A stretch of 18,732 bases of DNA from Planctomycetota bacterium. Lineage in GTDB: Bacteria > Planctomycetota > UBA8108 > UBA1146. A model generated the notes under the pieces. That model did not search any database and was not told the DNA's origin. It saw only the letters and a list, made by a program, of their open reading frames with translations. The stretch's first letter is position 1, and every line of letters begins with the position of its first letter. The translations under genes were made by a program, and so were the position numbers. Location of the stretch: NCBI GenBank assembly GCA_002691835.1, contig NZJA01000041.1, positions 1 through 18,732 on the forward strand, read 5' to 3'. Positions 1 to 8,600 of this stretch are shown here, one piece after another.

Positions 1-107
1 CCTAGCCGGATCTGGGGGAAAGTGGAGCCAAAGTGAAATCGGCACAAGCAGATCAGAGTACCGTTCTGACGAATTTGAGTCAACCTGTTGCCATTATTGG
101 GCTTCCG

Positions 108-827
108 TCATCGCTGGGGGGGCATCAGCGGACGAATTTCAACCTCACTGAGAAGCGTTCCCGGAGGAGCATCCAGCTGCTGAAGAACCACTCTCGAAAT
201 CTCTGTCGGATCGAGCGGATCCTGCGCAGAAGCCTTCTCTGGAGGGATTTGAGTGACTTCAGAAGAAATTGATCCGGGATGGATCAGGCTCACCCGAATG
301 CCCTGATGGCGAAGTTCCGAGAAGATCGAACGACTCCACCCGACCAAAGCATGCTTCGCCGCCGCATAAGCACTGCCACCGGGAAGCGGCTGAATTCCCG
401 AAATTGACGAAATCTGGACGATGGTGGCCGAATCATGGTGCTGCAACCAGGGCAGCGCGGCCATCGTCGAATTTACTGCGGTCATCAGGTTTTGACGGAT
501 CACCGCCTCAAATCGATCTGCAGACATCCCGGCGAAGGGCTCGAAGTGGACTTTTCCGGCGTTATTGACCAATGCATCGACACCTCCCATCGTTTCTGCG
601 AGGGCATCGATGGCGACCCGGGTCGCGCCCGCATCCGTCAAGTCTGCTGTCTCTGCGAAGATTCCCTGAGATCCACGGACCAGATCTGCGAGAGCCTCTT
701 CATCTCGAGAAACGACTCCCACTTGCCAGCCAGAGCGGGCCAAGAAACCCGCCATCACCCTTCCGAGTCCACGACTCGCCCCAGTGACGATGACCCGACG
801 GTGCTCTTTTCCGGTGAATGCACTCAT
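108..827 (-). CDS. SDR-family NAD(P)-dependent oxidoreductase
   Basis: The 239-residue product has the length and motif order of a classical short-chain dehydrogenase/reductase. The Rossmann dinucleotide loop TGASRGLG lies at residues 15-22, NNAG at 88-91, a structural Asn at 113, and the catalytic set Ser141, Tyr154 and Lys158 (YAAAK), with the usual 13-residue Ser-Tyr spacing. HPGSISSE follows, as expected after strand 6. It should be a soluble enzyme reducing or oxidising a carbonyl/alcohol with NAD(P); the substrate cannot be read from sequence. The C-terminal ending with an EIRPL segment resembles YdfG-like 3-hydroxy acid dehydrogenases, which is only a hint. The frame is open up to 1016, but I chose the ATG at 825-827: it puts the Rossmann fold at the normal place, is preceded by an AGG-containing purine stretch, and avoids overlap with the divergent gene at 933. 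Confidence 0.93.
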   Translation of the reverse strand: MSAFTGKEHRRVIVTGASRGLGRVMAGFLARSGWQVGVVSRDEEALADLVRGSQGIFAETADLTDAGATRVAIDALAETMGGVDALVNNAGKVHFEPFAGMSADRFEAVIRQNLMTAVNSTMAALPWLQHHDSATIVQISSISGIQPLPGGSAYAAAKHALVGWSRSIFSELRHQGIRVSLIHPGSISSEVTQIPPEKASAQDPLDPTEISRVVLQQLDAPPGTLLSEVEIRPLMPPQR

Positions 828-932
828 TCCCTGACCTGTACTTTCGAAAATTCGGCTCTGCAAAATACAAACCGTTCGATGCCCCCACCCGTCGCCAAGG
901 TTAACATAAGACTGTTGTGAGAGGAGTCCCCG

Positions 933-1730
933 ATGAGCTTTCCATTCCCATGCCGTTCTCGTGCTGTCATCGGCGTCGTCCACTTGCCAGCACTCCCCGG
1001 AAGTCCGGGTCACCAACTGTCACGATCTCAAATCATGGACCACGCATTGACCGATGCCGAAGCTCTGATCGCTGGTGGAGTTTCAGGAATTATCATCGAG
1101 AACTTTGGAGATGCCCCCTTCTACCCGGAAGAGGTTCCCAAAAGTACCATCGCCGACATGACCGTCATCGTTCAGTCGATCACTGCTCGCAGCTCATCAA
1201 TTCCCATCGGGGTCAATGTTCTCCGCAATGATGCCTCGGCAGCACTTGCCATCGCAGCGGCGTGCAATAGCAGTTTTATTCGAGTCAATGTTCACACCGC
1301 AGCGATGCTCACTGATCAAGGCTGGATCGAAGGCCAAGCCCATCACACCTTGAGGGAAAGACGAGCACTCTCGGCAGATTCGATTTCGATCGCAGCCGAT
1401 GTCGGCGTCAAACATGCACTTCGTCCTGCAGGTTTCAACATTGCTCAAGCTGCTAAAGATGTGACGGGACGGGGACACGCTGGGGCCGTGATCGTCACCG
1501 GCGCTTCCACCGGATCAGCCGCAGACCTCGATGAACTCCAGCAAGTCCGCGAAGCGGTCCCACAAACTCCGGTCCTCGTCGGATCAGGAGTCGATACCCA
1601 AAATATCCACGCCATCCTCGATCTTGCCGATGGCGTCATCGTTGGCACTTCGCTGAAAAAAGATGGCTTGGTGAATTCACCTGTTGAAATCGACAGGGTA
1701 CGAGCCCTGGTTGAGACGGCGAAATCCTGA
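933..1730 (+). CDS. BtpA/SgcQ-family TIM-barrel protein
   Basis: The 265-residue protein matches the BtpA family, named after a cyanobacterial protein needed for photosystem I accumulation. The family is found widely in non-photosynthetic bacteria (SgcQ-like), where its reaction is unknown. Family motifs visible are HLPALPGSP (17-25), ENFGDAPF (56-63), GVNVLRND (93-100), VNVHTAA (from 119), VTGASTG (188-194), GSGV (217-220) and GTSLKKDG (238-245). The last two look like the phosphate-binding end of a beta/alpha barrel. It is predicted cytosolic, with no signal or membrane segment. The ATG at 933 has GAGGAG at 921-926, six bases upstream. The gene diverges from the SDR gene and ends 13 bases from a convergent gene. 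No photosynthesis gene is nearby, so a role in photosystem assembly should not be assumed. Confidence 0.9.
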   Translation: MSFPFPCRSRAVIGVVHLPALPGSPGHQLSRSQIMDHALTDAEALIAGGVSGIIIENFGDAPFYPEEVPKSTIADMTVIVQSITARSSSIPIGVNVLRNDASAALAIAAACNSSFIRVNVHTAAMLTDQGWIEGQAHHTLRERRALSADSISIAADVGVKHALRPAGFNIAQAAKDVTGRGHAGAVIVTGASTGSAADLDELQQVREAVPQTPVLVGSGVDTQNIHAILDLADGVIVGTSLKKDGLVNSPVEIDRVRALVETAKS

Positions 1731-1743
1731 AAACTTCCGCAGA

Positions 1744-2610
1744 TCAGCGGGCCGGGGCGTACTTCCCATCGGGGATCTTGCTCGCCCAGCGATAATCGGG
1801 ATCGGTCAACAACGCCGTCATCCAGGGATCTTTCTCTTTCATCAATTTCGGCGTAGAGAGTTTCCACTCGTTGGAGATTTCACGAACCCGCTGTGGATCA
1901 GACTGGGCCCCCAGCAATGAGGTCAAAGCCCAGTAGAGATACTCGACCGCCATACACCCGTATTCACAACTCCGATCGTCATAGTGAAACCAGGCCTGGT
2001 CCGGATAACGTCGTGGAACTCTGGAATAGTGCCCACCCCGAGCTCTGTCCAGGCACTCGGTCAGCGTAGTTCCGGGAAGTGTTCCAAAGATTCGTGGATA
2101 AGCCTCGGCATACCCCATCGTCACTAAATGCAGCACCTCTTCGAGGGTCGCATCGAACTCTCCTTTGGGGAGAGTTTCCGATTCGAATTGGCCTTGCAGA
2201 TATCGAAAGTCGTAGGCTTCCATCCCGGAGTGATCGATGCGCTCCATATCTCTCTCTGATCTGAACAACACCATCGCCATTCCCCGTGAGGCCATCGCTT
2301 CAATCACTTTGGGATTGTCCGCTTTCCCATCCTCATCATTATCCAGATACTCAGCGAGAACTGCTGCGACATGTCGATGCTTTGCCTCAGAAAATCCTTC
2401 TGCTGCCAATACATGAACCCCGAATACCGGGATCGATTTTTTGAATGCCGAGGAAACCCGGAGAAAACGCTTGGGAACCGGTCCGGCCTGAAGATCGGGA
2501 GTTTTGACCGCCGCCACCTCTGTGACAGGTTTTTTGACAGGCCCGTCATCGTCCTCAGGCGTGCCTGAGAAACTGACGAGGCAGGAGCAGATCAGAAAGA
2601 GGTTCAACAT
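1744..2610 (-). CDS. Exported protein of unknown function with DxDxDG loop and EExxH motif
   Basis: The product is 288 residues from the ATG at 2608-2610; a GTG directly before it (2611-2613) is an equally possible start. A short hydrophobic N-terminus (about residues 2-16, with two Cys) followed by a charged, proline-rich linker suggests export or lipid anchoring, though the lipobox is not clean. The mature part has an acidic DNDEDG loop (90-95) of the calcium-binding DxDxDG kind and a TLEEVLHLVTMGY segment (155-167) in which E157/E158 and H161 could be metal ligands or catalytic residues. The C-terminal third has CEYGCMAVEYLYWALT (215-230). I do not recognise a named family; a metal-dependent hydrolase is a guess from the EExxH-like motif. 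The start overlaps the stop of the upstream gene (2610) behind AAGGGGAG, so the two are probably translationally coupled. Confidence 0.8.
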   Translation of the reverse strand: MLNLFLICSCLVSFSGTPEDDDGPVKKPVTEVAAVKTPDLQAGPVPKRFLRVSSAFKKSIPVFGVHVLAAEGFSEAKHRHVAAVLAEYLDNDEDGKADNPKVIEAMASRGMAMVLFRSERDMERIDHSGMEAYDFRYLQGQFESETLPKGEFDATLEEVLHLVTMGYAEAYPRIFGTLPGTTLTECLDRARGGHYSRVPRRYPDQAWFHYDDRSCEYGCMAVEYLYWALTSLLGAQSDPQRVREISNEWKLSTPKLMKEKDPWMTALLTDPDYRWASKIPDGKYAPAR

Positions 2611-2975
2611 CACTCCCCTTGTTCTCGAAGAGGCTGTAACTGGGCAAGGTTCGTTTTTTCAAGCGACAATCCACGGCTGATCAGGTCAGAACCGATTTCA
2701 GCGATCATCTCCTGAACCACAGGCCCTTTTTCCAGATGGGGATCATCGACGCATTTGACGGTAAATGACTTCCCCTTGTCCTCGACGACGATGAAAAAGG
2801 TCTGAGTGACCCCCAAATCGCGTGCGATACAGCGGAAAAGCAGTTGCTGACCGTCATTCCGCATAAAGCAGGCTGACCAATTCTGGATTCGAGCATTCTC
2901 GACCTTCTTCTGTGGCGAGAATTCTCTCCAGACTTCCTCGAGGACCAATTGTCCCTTCAAGATCGCATGTGGCAT
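2610..2975 (-). CDS. Conserved-looking small protein of unknown function
   Basis: This 121-residue protein has no signal peptide, membrane segment or motif I recognise. The alternating hydrophobic pattern around residues 45-75 (LLFRCIARD, TFFIVVEDKG, FTVKCVDD) reads like a small beta-sheet domain, and the C-terminal part is probably helical. The ATG at 2973-2975 is well supported by GGAGGAG about six bases upstream. Its stop overlaps the start of the exported protein downstream, so the pair forms one transcription unit, probably driven from the 2976-3142 gap shared with the divergent carbonic-anhydrase-like operon. That it is a real gene rests on the strong ribosome site and the coupling; its function is unknown. 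Confidence 0.75.
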   Translation of the reverse strand: MPHAILKGQLVLEEVWREFSPQKKVENARIQNWSACFMRNDGQQLLFRCIARDLGVTQTFFIVVEDKGKSFTVKCVDDPHLEKGPVVQEMIAEIGSDLISRGLSLEKTNLAQLQPLREQGE

Positions 2976-3142
2976 CGGAACTCCTCCATCTGCAGTCGTT
3001 GCCGCATCCCTCAGGGTTGATTATCGTGACAGGAACCGGGGTTGGGCAAGAACTCGCTTTGAAGCCCGGATCAGTCGTGGTGCCCCATGGTCACCATTTG
3101 TCGTAAATTGCCCGGAAAACCACAGTTCAGGAGAGCAGATTC

Positions 3143-3721
3143 ATGTCGGGGAGCCAGCAGGGGAACACTATCGGGGGAAACTCTCGGGACCTTCGCATCG
3201 GTGAAAGCTTCCATCGCAAAGCGACCATCGCCAAGACAACTGACAATTGGTATCACGCCAGCAGCGCAACCATCGTGGGAGATGTCCATATTGGTGCCGA
3301 TTGCAGTATCTGGTATGGAGCAGTCTTGCGCGGTGACGATGCTCGTATCTCACTGGGAGAGCGAACCAACGTTCAGGATCTCTCGATGATTCATGCAGAT
3401 CCCGACAAGCCCCTGACGATCGGTGACGATGTCACCATCGGGCATGGAGCCATCATTCACTGTGTCAGCATCGGATCGCAAACACTGATCGGAATGGGTT
3501 CGGTCCTTCTTGAAGATGTCACGGTCGGGAACCATTGTCTGATTGCAGCGGGAGCGGTCGTTCCTCCAGGAAGCCACATTCCAGATGGTTCCCTTGTCGT
3601 CGGCGTTCCTGGAAAAGTCGTTCGTGAAGTCACTGAAAAAGAACGGACCAGTTTCATTCAGTCGGCTAAAAAGTACGCCGACAATGCCTGCGATTTTTTT
3701 CAACGATACGGAAATAAATGA
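3143..3721 (+). CDS. Gamma-carbonic-anhydrase-like (YrdA/PaaY/CaiE-type) hexapeptide-repeat protein
   Basis: The 192-residue product has a left-handed beta-helix made of hexapeptide repeats from about residue 42 to 155, then a C-terminal helix. The gamma-CA metal site is intact: His84 (MIHAD), His101 and His106 (GHGAIIHC) match the three zinc/iron histidines of archaeal Cam. Arg63, Asp65 and Gln78 match Cam residues important for trimer contacts and catalysis. The acidic loop of true Cam is absent, as in the YrdA/PaaY branch, so it may be a carbonic anhydrase, a weak thioesterase-type relative or an orphan. About 35 residues precede the helix, a little longer than usual. The ATG at 3143 has CAGGAGAG upstream at 3128-3135. 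It is the first gene of a four-gene overlapping operon; its TGA overlaps the ATG of tsaB (ATGA). Confidence 0.9.
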   Translation: MSGSQQGNTIGGNSRDLRIGESFHRKATIAKTTDNWYHASSATIVGDVHIGADCSIWYGAVLRGDDARISLGERTNVQDLSMIHADPDKPLTIGDDVTIGHGAIIHCVSIGSQTLIGMGSVLLEDVTVGNHCLIAAGAVVPPGSHIPDGSLVVGVPGKVVREVTEKERTSFIQSAKKYADNACDFFQRYGNK

Positions 3722-4473
3722 TGGTCGATTCCAAACGGGATATTCCCTCTGACGATCAATGGATCCTGATGATTGAAACGAGCCAGCGACAGGGTTCGGT
3801 AGCCCTCGGGACCATCGCCGGAGAATTCATCGACGAACAACTTTTCAGTCCAGGTCTCGTTCACAGCAAGGAACTCTTGCCGAGGATCGACGACCTCATT
3901 GGAACTCATGGCAGTCGATCCCAATTGGGTGTCGTTGCGGTGAGTCGGGGGCCCGGTTCCTTTACTGGAATCCGTATTGGGGTCGCTGCCGCAAAAGCCA
4001 TCGGTTGGGGACTCGGGATACCCACTCTGGGTCTTTCCTCTCTCGAATGCATGATTCATGGACTGGGTCCTCAGGTGAGCGGTCGCTGGGCTGCGATTCT
4101 GGATGCCAGTGGAGGAGACCGGGATCTCGGAATTTTTGAAATCGAACAGGACCAGATTACGGTACTGGAAGATGAAAGAGCGGTCCGAATTGAGGATCTG
4201 CCCGATCTGATAACACCCGGAATGGGAGTGGTCGGCAGTGGCTGCAGAGATGTCGACTGGTCTGAGGATCATCTCGTTTCCACCGTCGAGAAAGATCAGC
4301 CTCCAGCGCGCTCTGGTCTGATCCTCGCAACCCGACTTCTACAAAAGATGAAATCTGGATCACCCGCTCCTCCAGGCTGGGAAAACCCACACCAACTGCA
4401 ACCAAGATATTTACGAGTCAGTCGCGCAGAAGAAGTCCGTCGCCAAAAGCTGGCAGAACAGAGCCGCTCATGA
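3718..4473 (+). CDS. tsaB: TsaB, tRNA N6-threonylcarbamoyladenosine biosynthesis protein
   Basis: The 251-residue protein belongs to the TsaB (YeaZ) branch of the ASKHA fold. TsaB is an inactive paralogue that dimerises with TsaD and, with TsaE, transfers threonylcarbamoyl from TC-AMP to A37 of ANN-decoding tRNAs. Visible family signatures are the N-terminal MIETS strand (18-22), LVHSKELLP (47-55) and the hallmark RGPGSFTGIRIG (77-88), followed by AAAKAIGWGLGIP. An extra N-terminal stretch of about 14 residues precedes the first strand. The frame opens with ATGATG, and both Met codons are possible; the first overlaps the upstream stop by four bases. The last four bases overlap alr. An alr-tsaE-tsaB-rimI-tsaD cluster is common in actinobacteria. 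Here only the alr/tsaB link is kept and their order is reversed. Confidence 0.95.
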   Translation: MMVDSKRDIPSDDQWILMIETSQRQGSVALGTIAGEFIDEQLFSPGLVHSKELLPRIDDLIGTHGSRSQLGVVAVSRGPGSFTGIRIGVAAAKAIGWGLGIPTLGLSSLECMIHGLGPQVSGRWAAILDASGGDRDLGIFEIEQDQITVLEDERAVRIEDLPDLITPGMGVVGSGCRDVDWSEDHLVSTVEKDQPPARSGLILATRLLQKMKSGSPAPPGWENPHQLQPRYLRVSRAEEVRRQKLAEQSRS

Positions 4474-5648
4474 GAAGTGAACGGGCATGGGCCAGTATCG
4501 ATCTGAGTCGGATTTCTTCAAACCTTGCCGAAGCTCGCAATAGCCTTCCGGGGAGGAAGATACTCGCGGTCGTCAAGGCTGATGCTTATGGTCATGGGGC
4601 TACCACAGTCTGCAAAAGACTGCAAAAGGATGGGATCGACTATCTTGGAGTCGGAACCTCACGCGAGGCGATCGATCTCAGAAACGATGGTATCAAATCA
4701 CCGATTCTGGTCCTTGGTGCTCTACTCTCGAGCGAGCTTCCAGAAGTGATCGATCGGGAGATAACTGTCACGATCCACTCACCCGGCAGAATCTCTGAAT
4801 TGGAACAGCTGGCGAATCAGTTAAAGCGCAAAGTCAAAGTTCATCTTCTCGTCGACACGGGGATGGGACGACTCGGTGTCAGTCATCAAAATGCACTCAC
4901 CCATGCCGCCCAGATCGCAGACAGTCCATGGCTCGAGCTGGAAGGGGTCGGAACCCACCTCGCAACTCCTTCCGATCAAGATCAGGTCAGATTACAGCGT
5001 GCTCTTTTCCAGACCCTCGTCACCGATCTGAAAACTCAGGGAATTTCTGTAGAACTCATCCACGTCGATGCCAGTCGATCAGCTCTCGATGGGCTCTCCG
5101 AAACCACGACCATGGTTCGGCTTGGAGGCTGGATATACGGCATCAAAGGGCCCCTGGACACTTCCTTGAATCTTTCTCCAGCCTTATCCCTGCACAGTCA
5201 AATCGTTTACCTGCGAGATCATCCCGAAGGGCGCTCCATCGGTTATGGTGGAACGTTCGTGACAAAGAGGCCTTCTCGATTGGCGACGATCAGCATTGGC
5301 TACCACGATGGGCTGCCTACTACCCTTTCCAACCGTGGAAAGCTTTTGGTTCGGGGTCGCAGGGTTCCTGTCGTTGGTCGGGTCACGATGGATTACACCA
5401 TCGTTGATGTCACAGACGTGCCGGGGGTTTCCGTAGGTGATTTGGTCACCCTGCTCGGGAAAGATGGAGATGACGAAATCTCTGCTTCCGAAATCGCCTC
5501 ATGGTGTGGGCTGGTTCCCTACGAAGTGACTTGCCTCTTGGGGAGAAGAATTCAGAGGATACCGGTGAGCACAGACAACGATTTATCAAGAACTCTTGAT
5601 CTGGAAGACAAGCGAGTTCCTGAGCTGGAGAGAGGGACAGAGAGGTGA
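4470..5648 (+). CDS. alr: Alanine racemase
   Basis: The 392-residue PLP enzyme interconverts L- and D-alanine, giving D-Ala for peptidoglycan. It has the fold-type III barrel with the PLP lysine K36 in AVVKADAYGHG, the DTGMGRLGV segment with R134, and the C-terminal beta domain with catalytic Tyr259 (SIGYGGTF) and GRVTMDYT (303-310) with the conserved Met-Asp pair. The PLP-phosphate loop usually reads H-x-x-N-S-A; here it is HVDASRSA (198-205), so Asn and Ala positions carry Ala and Arg. IGYHDGL replaces the more common IGYADG. These are substitutions at moderately conserved sites, and the core catalytic residues are intact. The ATG overlaps the tsaB stop (ATGA), and the gene's own stop overlaps the next start (GTGA). 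About 20 charged residues trail the domain. Confidence 0.95.
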   Translation: MRSERAWASIDLSRISSNLAEARNSLPGRKILAVVKADAYGHGATTVCKRLQKDGIDYLGVGTSREAIDLRNDGIKSPILVLGALLSSELPEVIDREITVTIHSPGRISELEQLANQLKRKVKVHLLVDTGMGRLGVSHQNALTHAAQIADSPWLELEGVGTHLATPSDQDQVRLQRALFQTLVTDLKTQGISVELIHVDASRSALDGLSETTTMVRLGGWIYGIKGPLDTSLNLSPALSLHSQIVYLRDHPEGRSIGYGGTFVTKRPSRLATISIGYHDGLPTTLSNRGKLLVRGRRVPVVGRVTMDYTIVDVTDVPGVSVGDLVTLLGKDGDDEISASEIASWCGLVPYEVTCLLGRRIQRIPVSTDNDLSRTLDLEDKRVPELERGTER

Positions 5649-8600
5649 ACGATTCACCCGAGATGGATTCCAACGAGCCTGTCCCACTCCCCAAGGGAGT
5701 GGTGAAGCCGACACGAACCCGCCAATTGGCCCTTCGTCGTCATCGGATCATCCTGTTCCTGCTACTTCCTGTTTTGTTTGCCGGAGTTCTCTTCTGGGTC
5801 GCTGAAAGAGCGCTCAGCCCCGAACAGCTTTACCTGCGAACCCAATCTCTACTTGAAGAACGCATCGCCACTGGCTTTAGCCTTGAAAAGGTCCAGTGGC
5901 AATGGCCAGGCAGTATTCTCCTCGAGGATCTAGTCATCTACGCACCACAGGGAAGCCGATTTCCTGAGTTGCTCAAGATCGGTCAACTCGATCTCGATCT
6001 TTCACTCCTCAGCCTTTTCGCTGGCCAGTTCAAAATTGAGCGCGTTGAGCTCGATGGATCGACGATCGTTCTCGAACGGGATGATTTTGGCGACCTAACA
6101 CTGCTTTCAGTAGTCAGAAGTTCGACAGCCCCTCTCCAGGGTCCAGTGACACTTGAAGATTCACTGAAACAAGCTGAGAGAACCGTGATTCAACCTCCTG
6201 AGTTTGTAATCCGTAATTTAGATGTCCAAACATGCCCTGACACTGTTGCCCACAGTCCCGGAGGCCTGGATATCAGCCAACTTCGTCTCGAAGTTTCTGC
6301 GGAAGACCCTGAACTGTGGGAGATGGATGGGGTGTCTTTTGACCCCTCTGTCAAAAGTATTCGACTCGACGGAGGTGGACGTCTTTCGCTCGGAGATTTT
6401 GAACTCGTTCTGGAAGTCGCTGAGCTCAGCCTCGATGAAGAATTACGCCAAAGAATCCCGCCGGCACTGAGGCAGATCTGGGACAGGTACAATCCCAGTG
6501 GAATAGCCTCCCTCAGACATGAACTATTCTTCCGGGATGCCCGTGAAATTCGCAATTCCATGACGGTCAATATCTCTGAAGGAGAACTGCGACTGACAGA
6601 ACCGGCGGTCACGCTCGAGTCACTATCAGGAGAATTGACCATTACCCCAGAGGCCATCTCTTTCAGAAACCCTCTGACTGGAAAAGTCTTCGGAGCAGAT
6701 GCGCGACTTGAAGGCGCCATTGATTTGGAAACGCTACAGCCTGGATCCAGTGATCTTCGAGCTTCTCTCGAAGGGCTCGCCTTTGAGCCGAGGATCTATG
6801 AGATTCTCCCTGATCAAGGGAAAAAGATCTGGGACACCTACAACCCCTCAGGTGAGTTTGACTTTTCAATCGAGGCGGTCGGCGAAGAATTTCCTCCTCA
6901 AATCAGCGAAATCTCCGTCATGCTTCGTAAGGCGGACGGAAATTATGCCCCCTACCCCTATCCCCTAAGGGACATCGATGGAGAGATTCGATACACACCG
7001 AATCTTCTGGAAATCGACCTTGAGGGAGGATTGCCTGAGACACCCGTGCGAGCGAGAGGGTCTTTTGAAACCGTCGCTTTCGGTGAACGTCATCTGCTGA
7101 TCGAAGGCTTCGGGATTCCTATTGATGACCGAGTACGAACGGCACTCGGTGATCGGTTTTCCGGCATTTACGATGACTACTCCCCTACCGGGATCTCGGA
7201 TCTTGCGATCACTTTGGAACGACAGAAATTGGGAGATCCTCTCGATCTGAAGGTCATCGTCAAACCGACCCGGGCCAGCCTCTCGCATAAATTTTTCCCA
7301 TACCGAATCGATGAAGTCCAAGGTGAAATCATCTTCGACATCTCTGGTAAAAAGTTGCTGCTGCGCGATCTCATAGGCCAGCATGGAATCAGCCCAATTA
7401 ATCTTTCTGCAGGCTACGTGGATCTGGTCACCGGTGACATGGAGCTGCCCATCGAAAGCCAGAGATTAGTTCCAGATGAGGACCTTCTCGCTGCTCTTCC
7501 AGACGATGTCGAGGCCCGTTTAAGATCACTCGACATCCTCAATGGAGGAGGCGCTCTGGAAACTGTGGTTGAGCTGTACCGAAAAGATCAGCCCAAAATC
7601 GCAGTCTATGTTCGCTCAAGAGTCATCGAACCCTTGCAGCTAAAATATAGTGCACTGCCCTACCCGCTGATTTTCCATGGCGGACAGGTCGTATACTCCA
7701 GCACAGAAGAACGGGTTCGCCTCGACGACCTTTATACCGACCCAACTGCTTCCCCGATCATTCGTGTTTCCGGAGAAATCGGCCCTGATGATTCGGCGAT
7801 CCCTCTGGGCTTCAACTCCACATTGATGGCCATCGGGCTCAGTATTGAGGAAGGACCCGACAGCCGCGGACTGGCTCTCGATGAACAAAAACTGGTTTCA
7901 AGTCTTCCACCAGATCCTAAGTCATTCGTTGAAAAAATGAATCTCTCGGGTCAAGTCACCGGCTCGCTGAATGTGGTCCACCGATACGGTACCAACTCCA
8001 ATGGCGAAGGAACTCAGATCGTCGAATACGATGCCCGCGGCAAGCTGAAAAATGGTGGACTCGACTTTGGACTAAATGCAGAAGAACTGTTTGCAGACTT
8101 TGAACTCCATGGCGGAATCGAGCCCGGAAGTGGTCATACCTTCTCCGGGCAGCTTCAAAATCTAAGCCTCAATTTCAATAAGTTTCTGGCGACCGTACCG
8201 GAAGACCGGACCCTTGATTTCACTTATGGAGTTACCCATCCCAGACTGACTCCCCAAGGAGCAGAGTCCTACGAATTGCCGACTTCATGGGTTCTGGATC
8301 GTATCCCCAGTGATCGCTCACGTTTATTCCAGGCAGAGATCGGACCGGCTAGTATTTATGGCGGCACTTTGGATGGCTTCTTCTTCGTCGATCTGGGGGA
8401 TCTCGATGGAAGCTATGCCGGTGAAATTCTTGTCGACAGTTTGCAACTCGCGGAGGGGTCAGCGAATCTCTTCGGCAGGCCTGACATCGCTGGCAGCACA
8501 AGCATCGATACCCGTTTTGCAGGAATCGTTGGAGTGAAGGGGTCGACGATCGGAGACGGTTCATTCCGCATTTCGAATGGAAATCTCGCAAGAATTCCGC

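Noticed and set aside
1..36. Possible last codons of an upstream plus-strand gene (stop at 34-36)
   Set aside because: Eleven codons give nothing to recognise; any stop in 36 bases would look the same.
33..272. Plus-strand frame opening with GTG and containing VAIIGLPSSLGG, reminiscent of an arginase/agmatinase N-terminus
   Set aside because: The likeness stops after about 14 residues, the frame lies mostly antisense to the well-supported SDR gene, and there is no ribosome site.
6190..6720. Long antisense frame (176 codons, Ser-rich) inside the AsmA-like gene
   Set aside because: Shadow frame: Ser/Arg/Pro-rich composition typical of the complement of a coding strand, no ribosome site and no family pattern.
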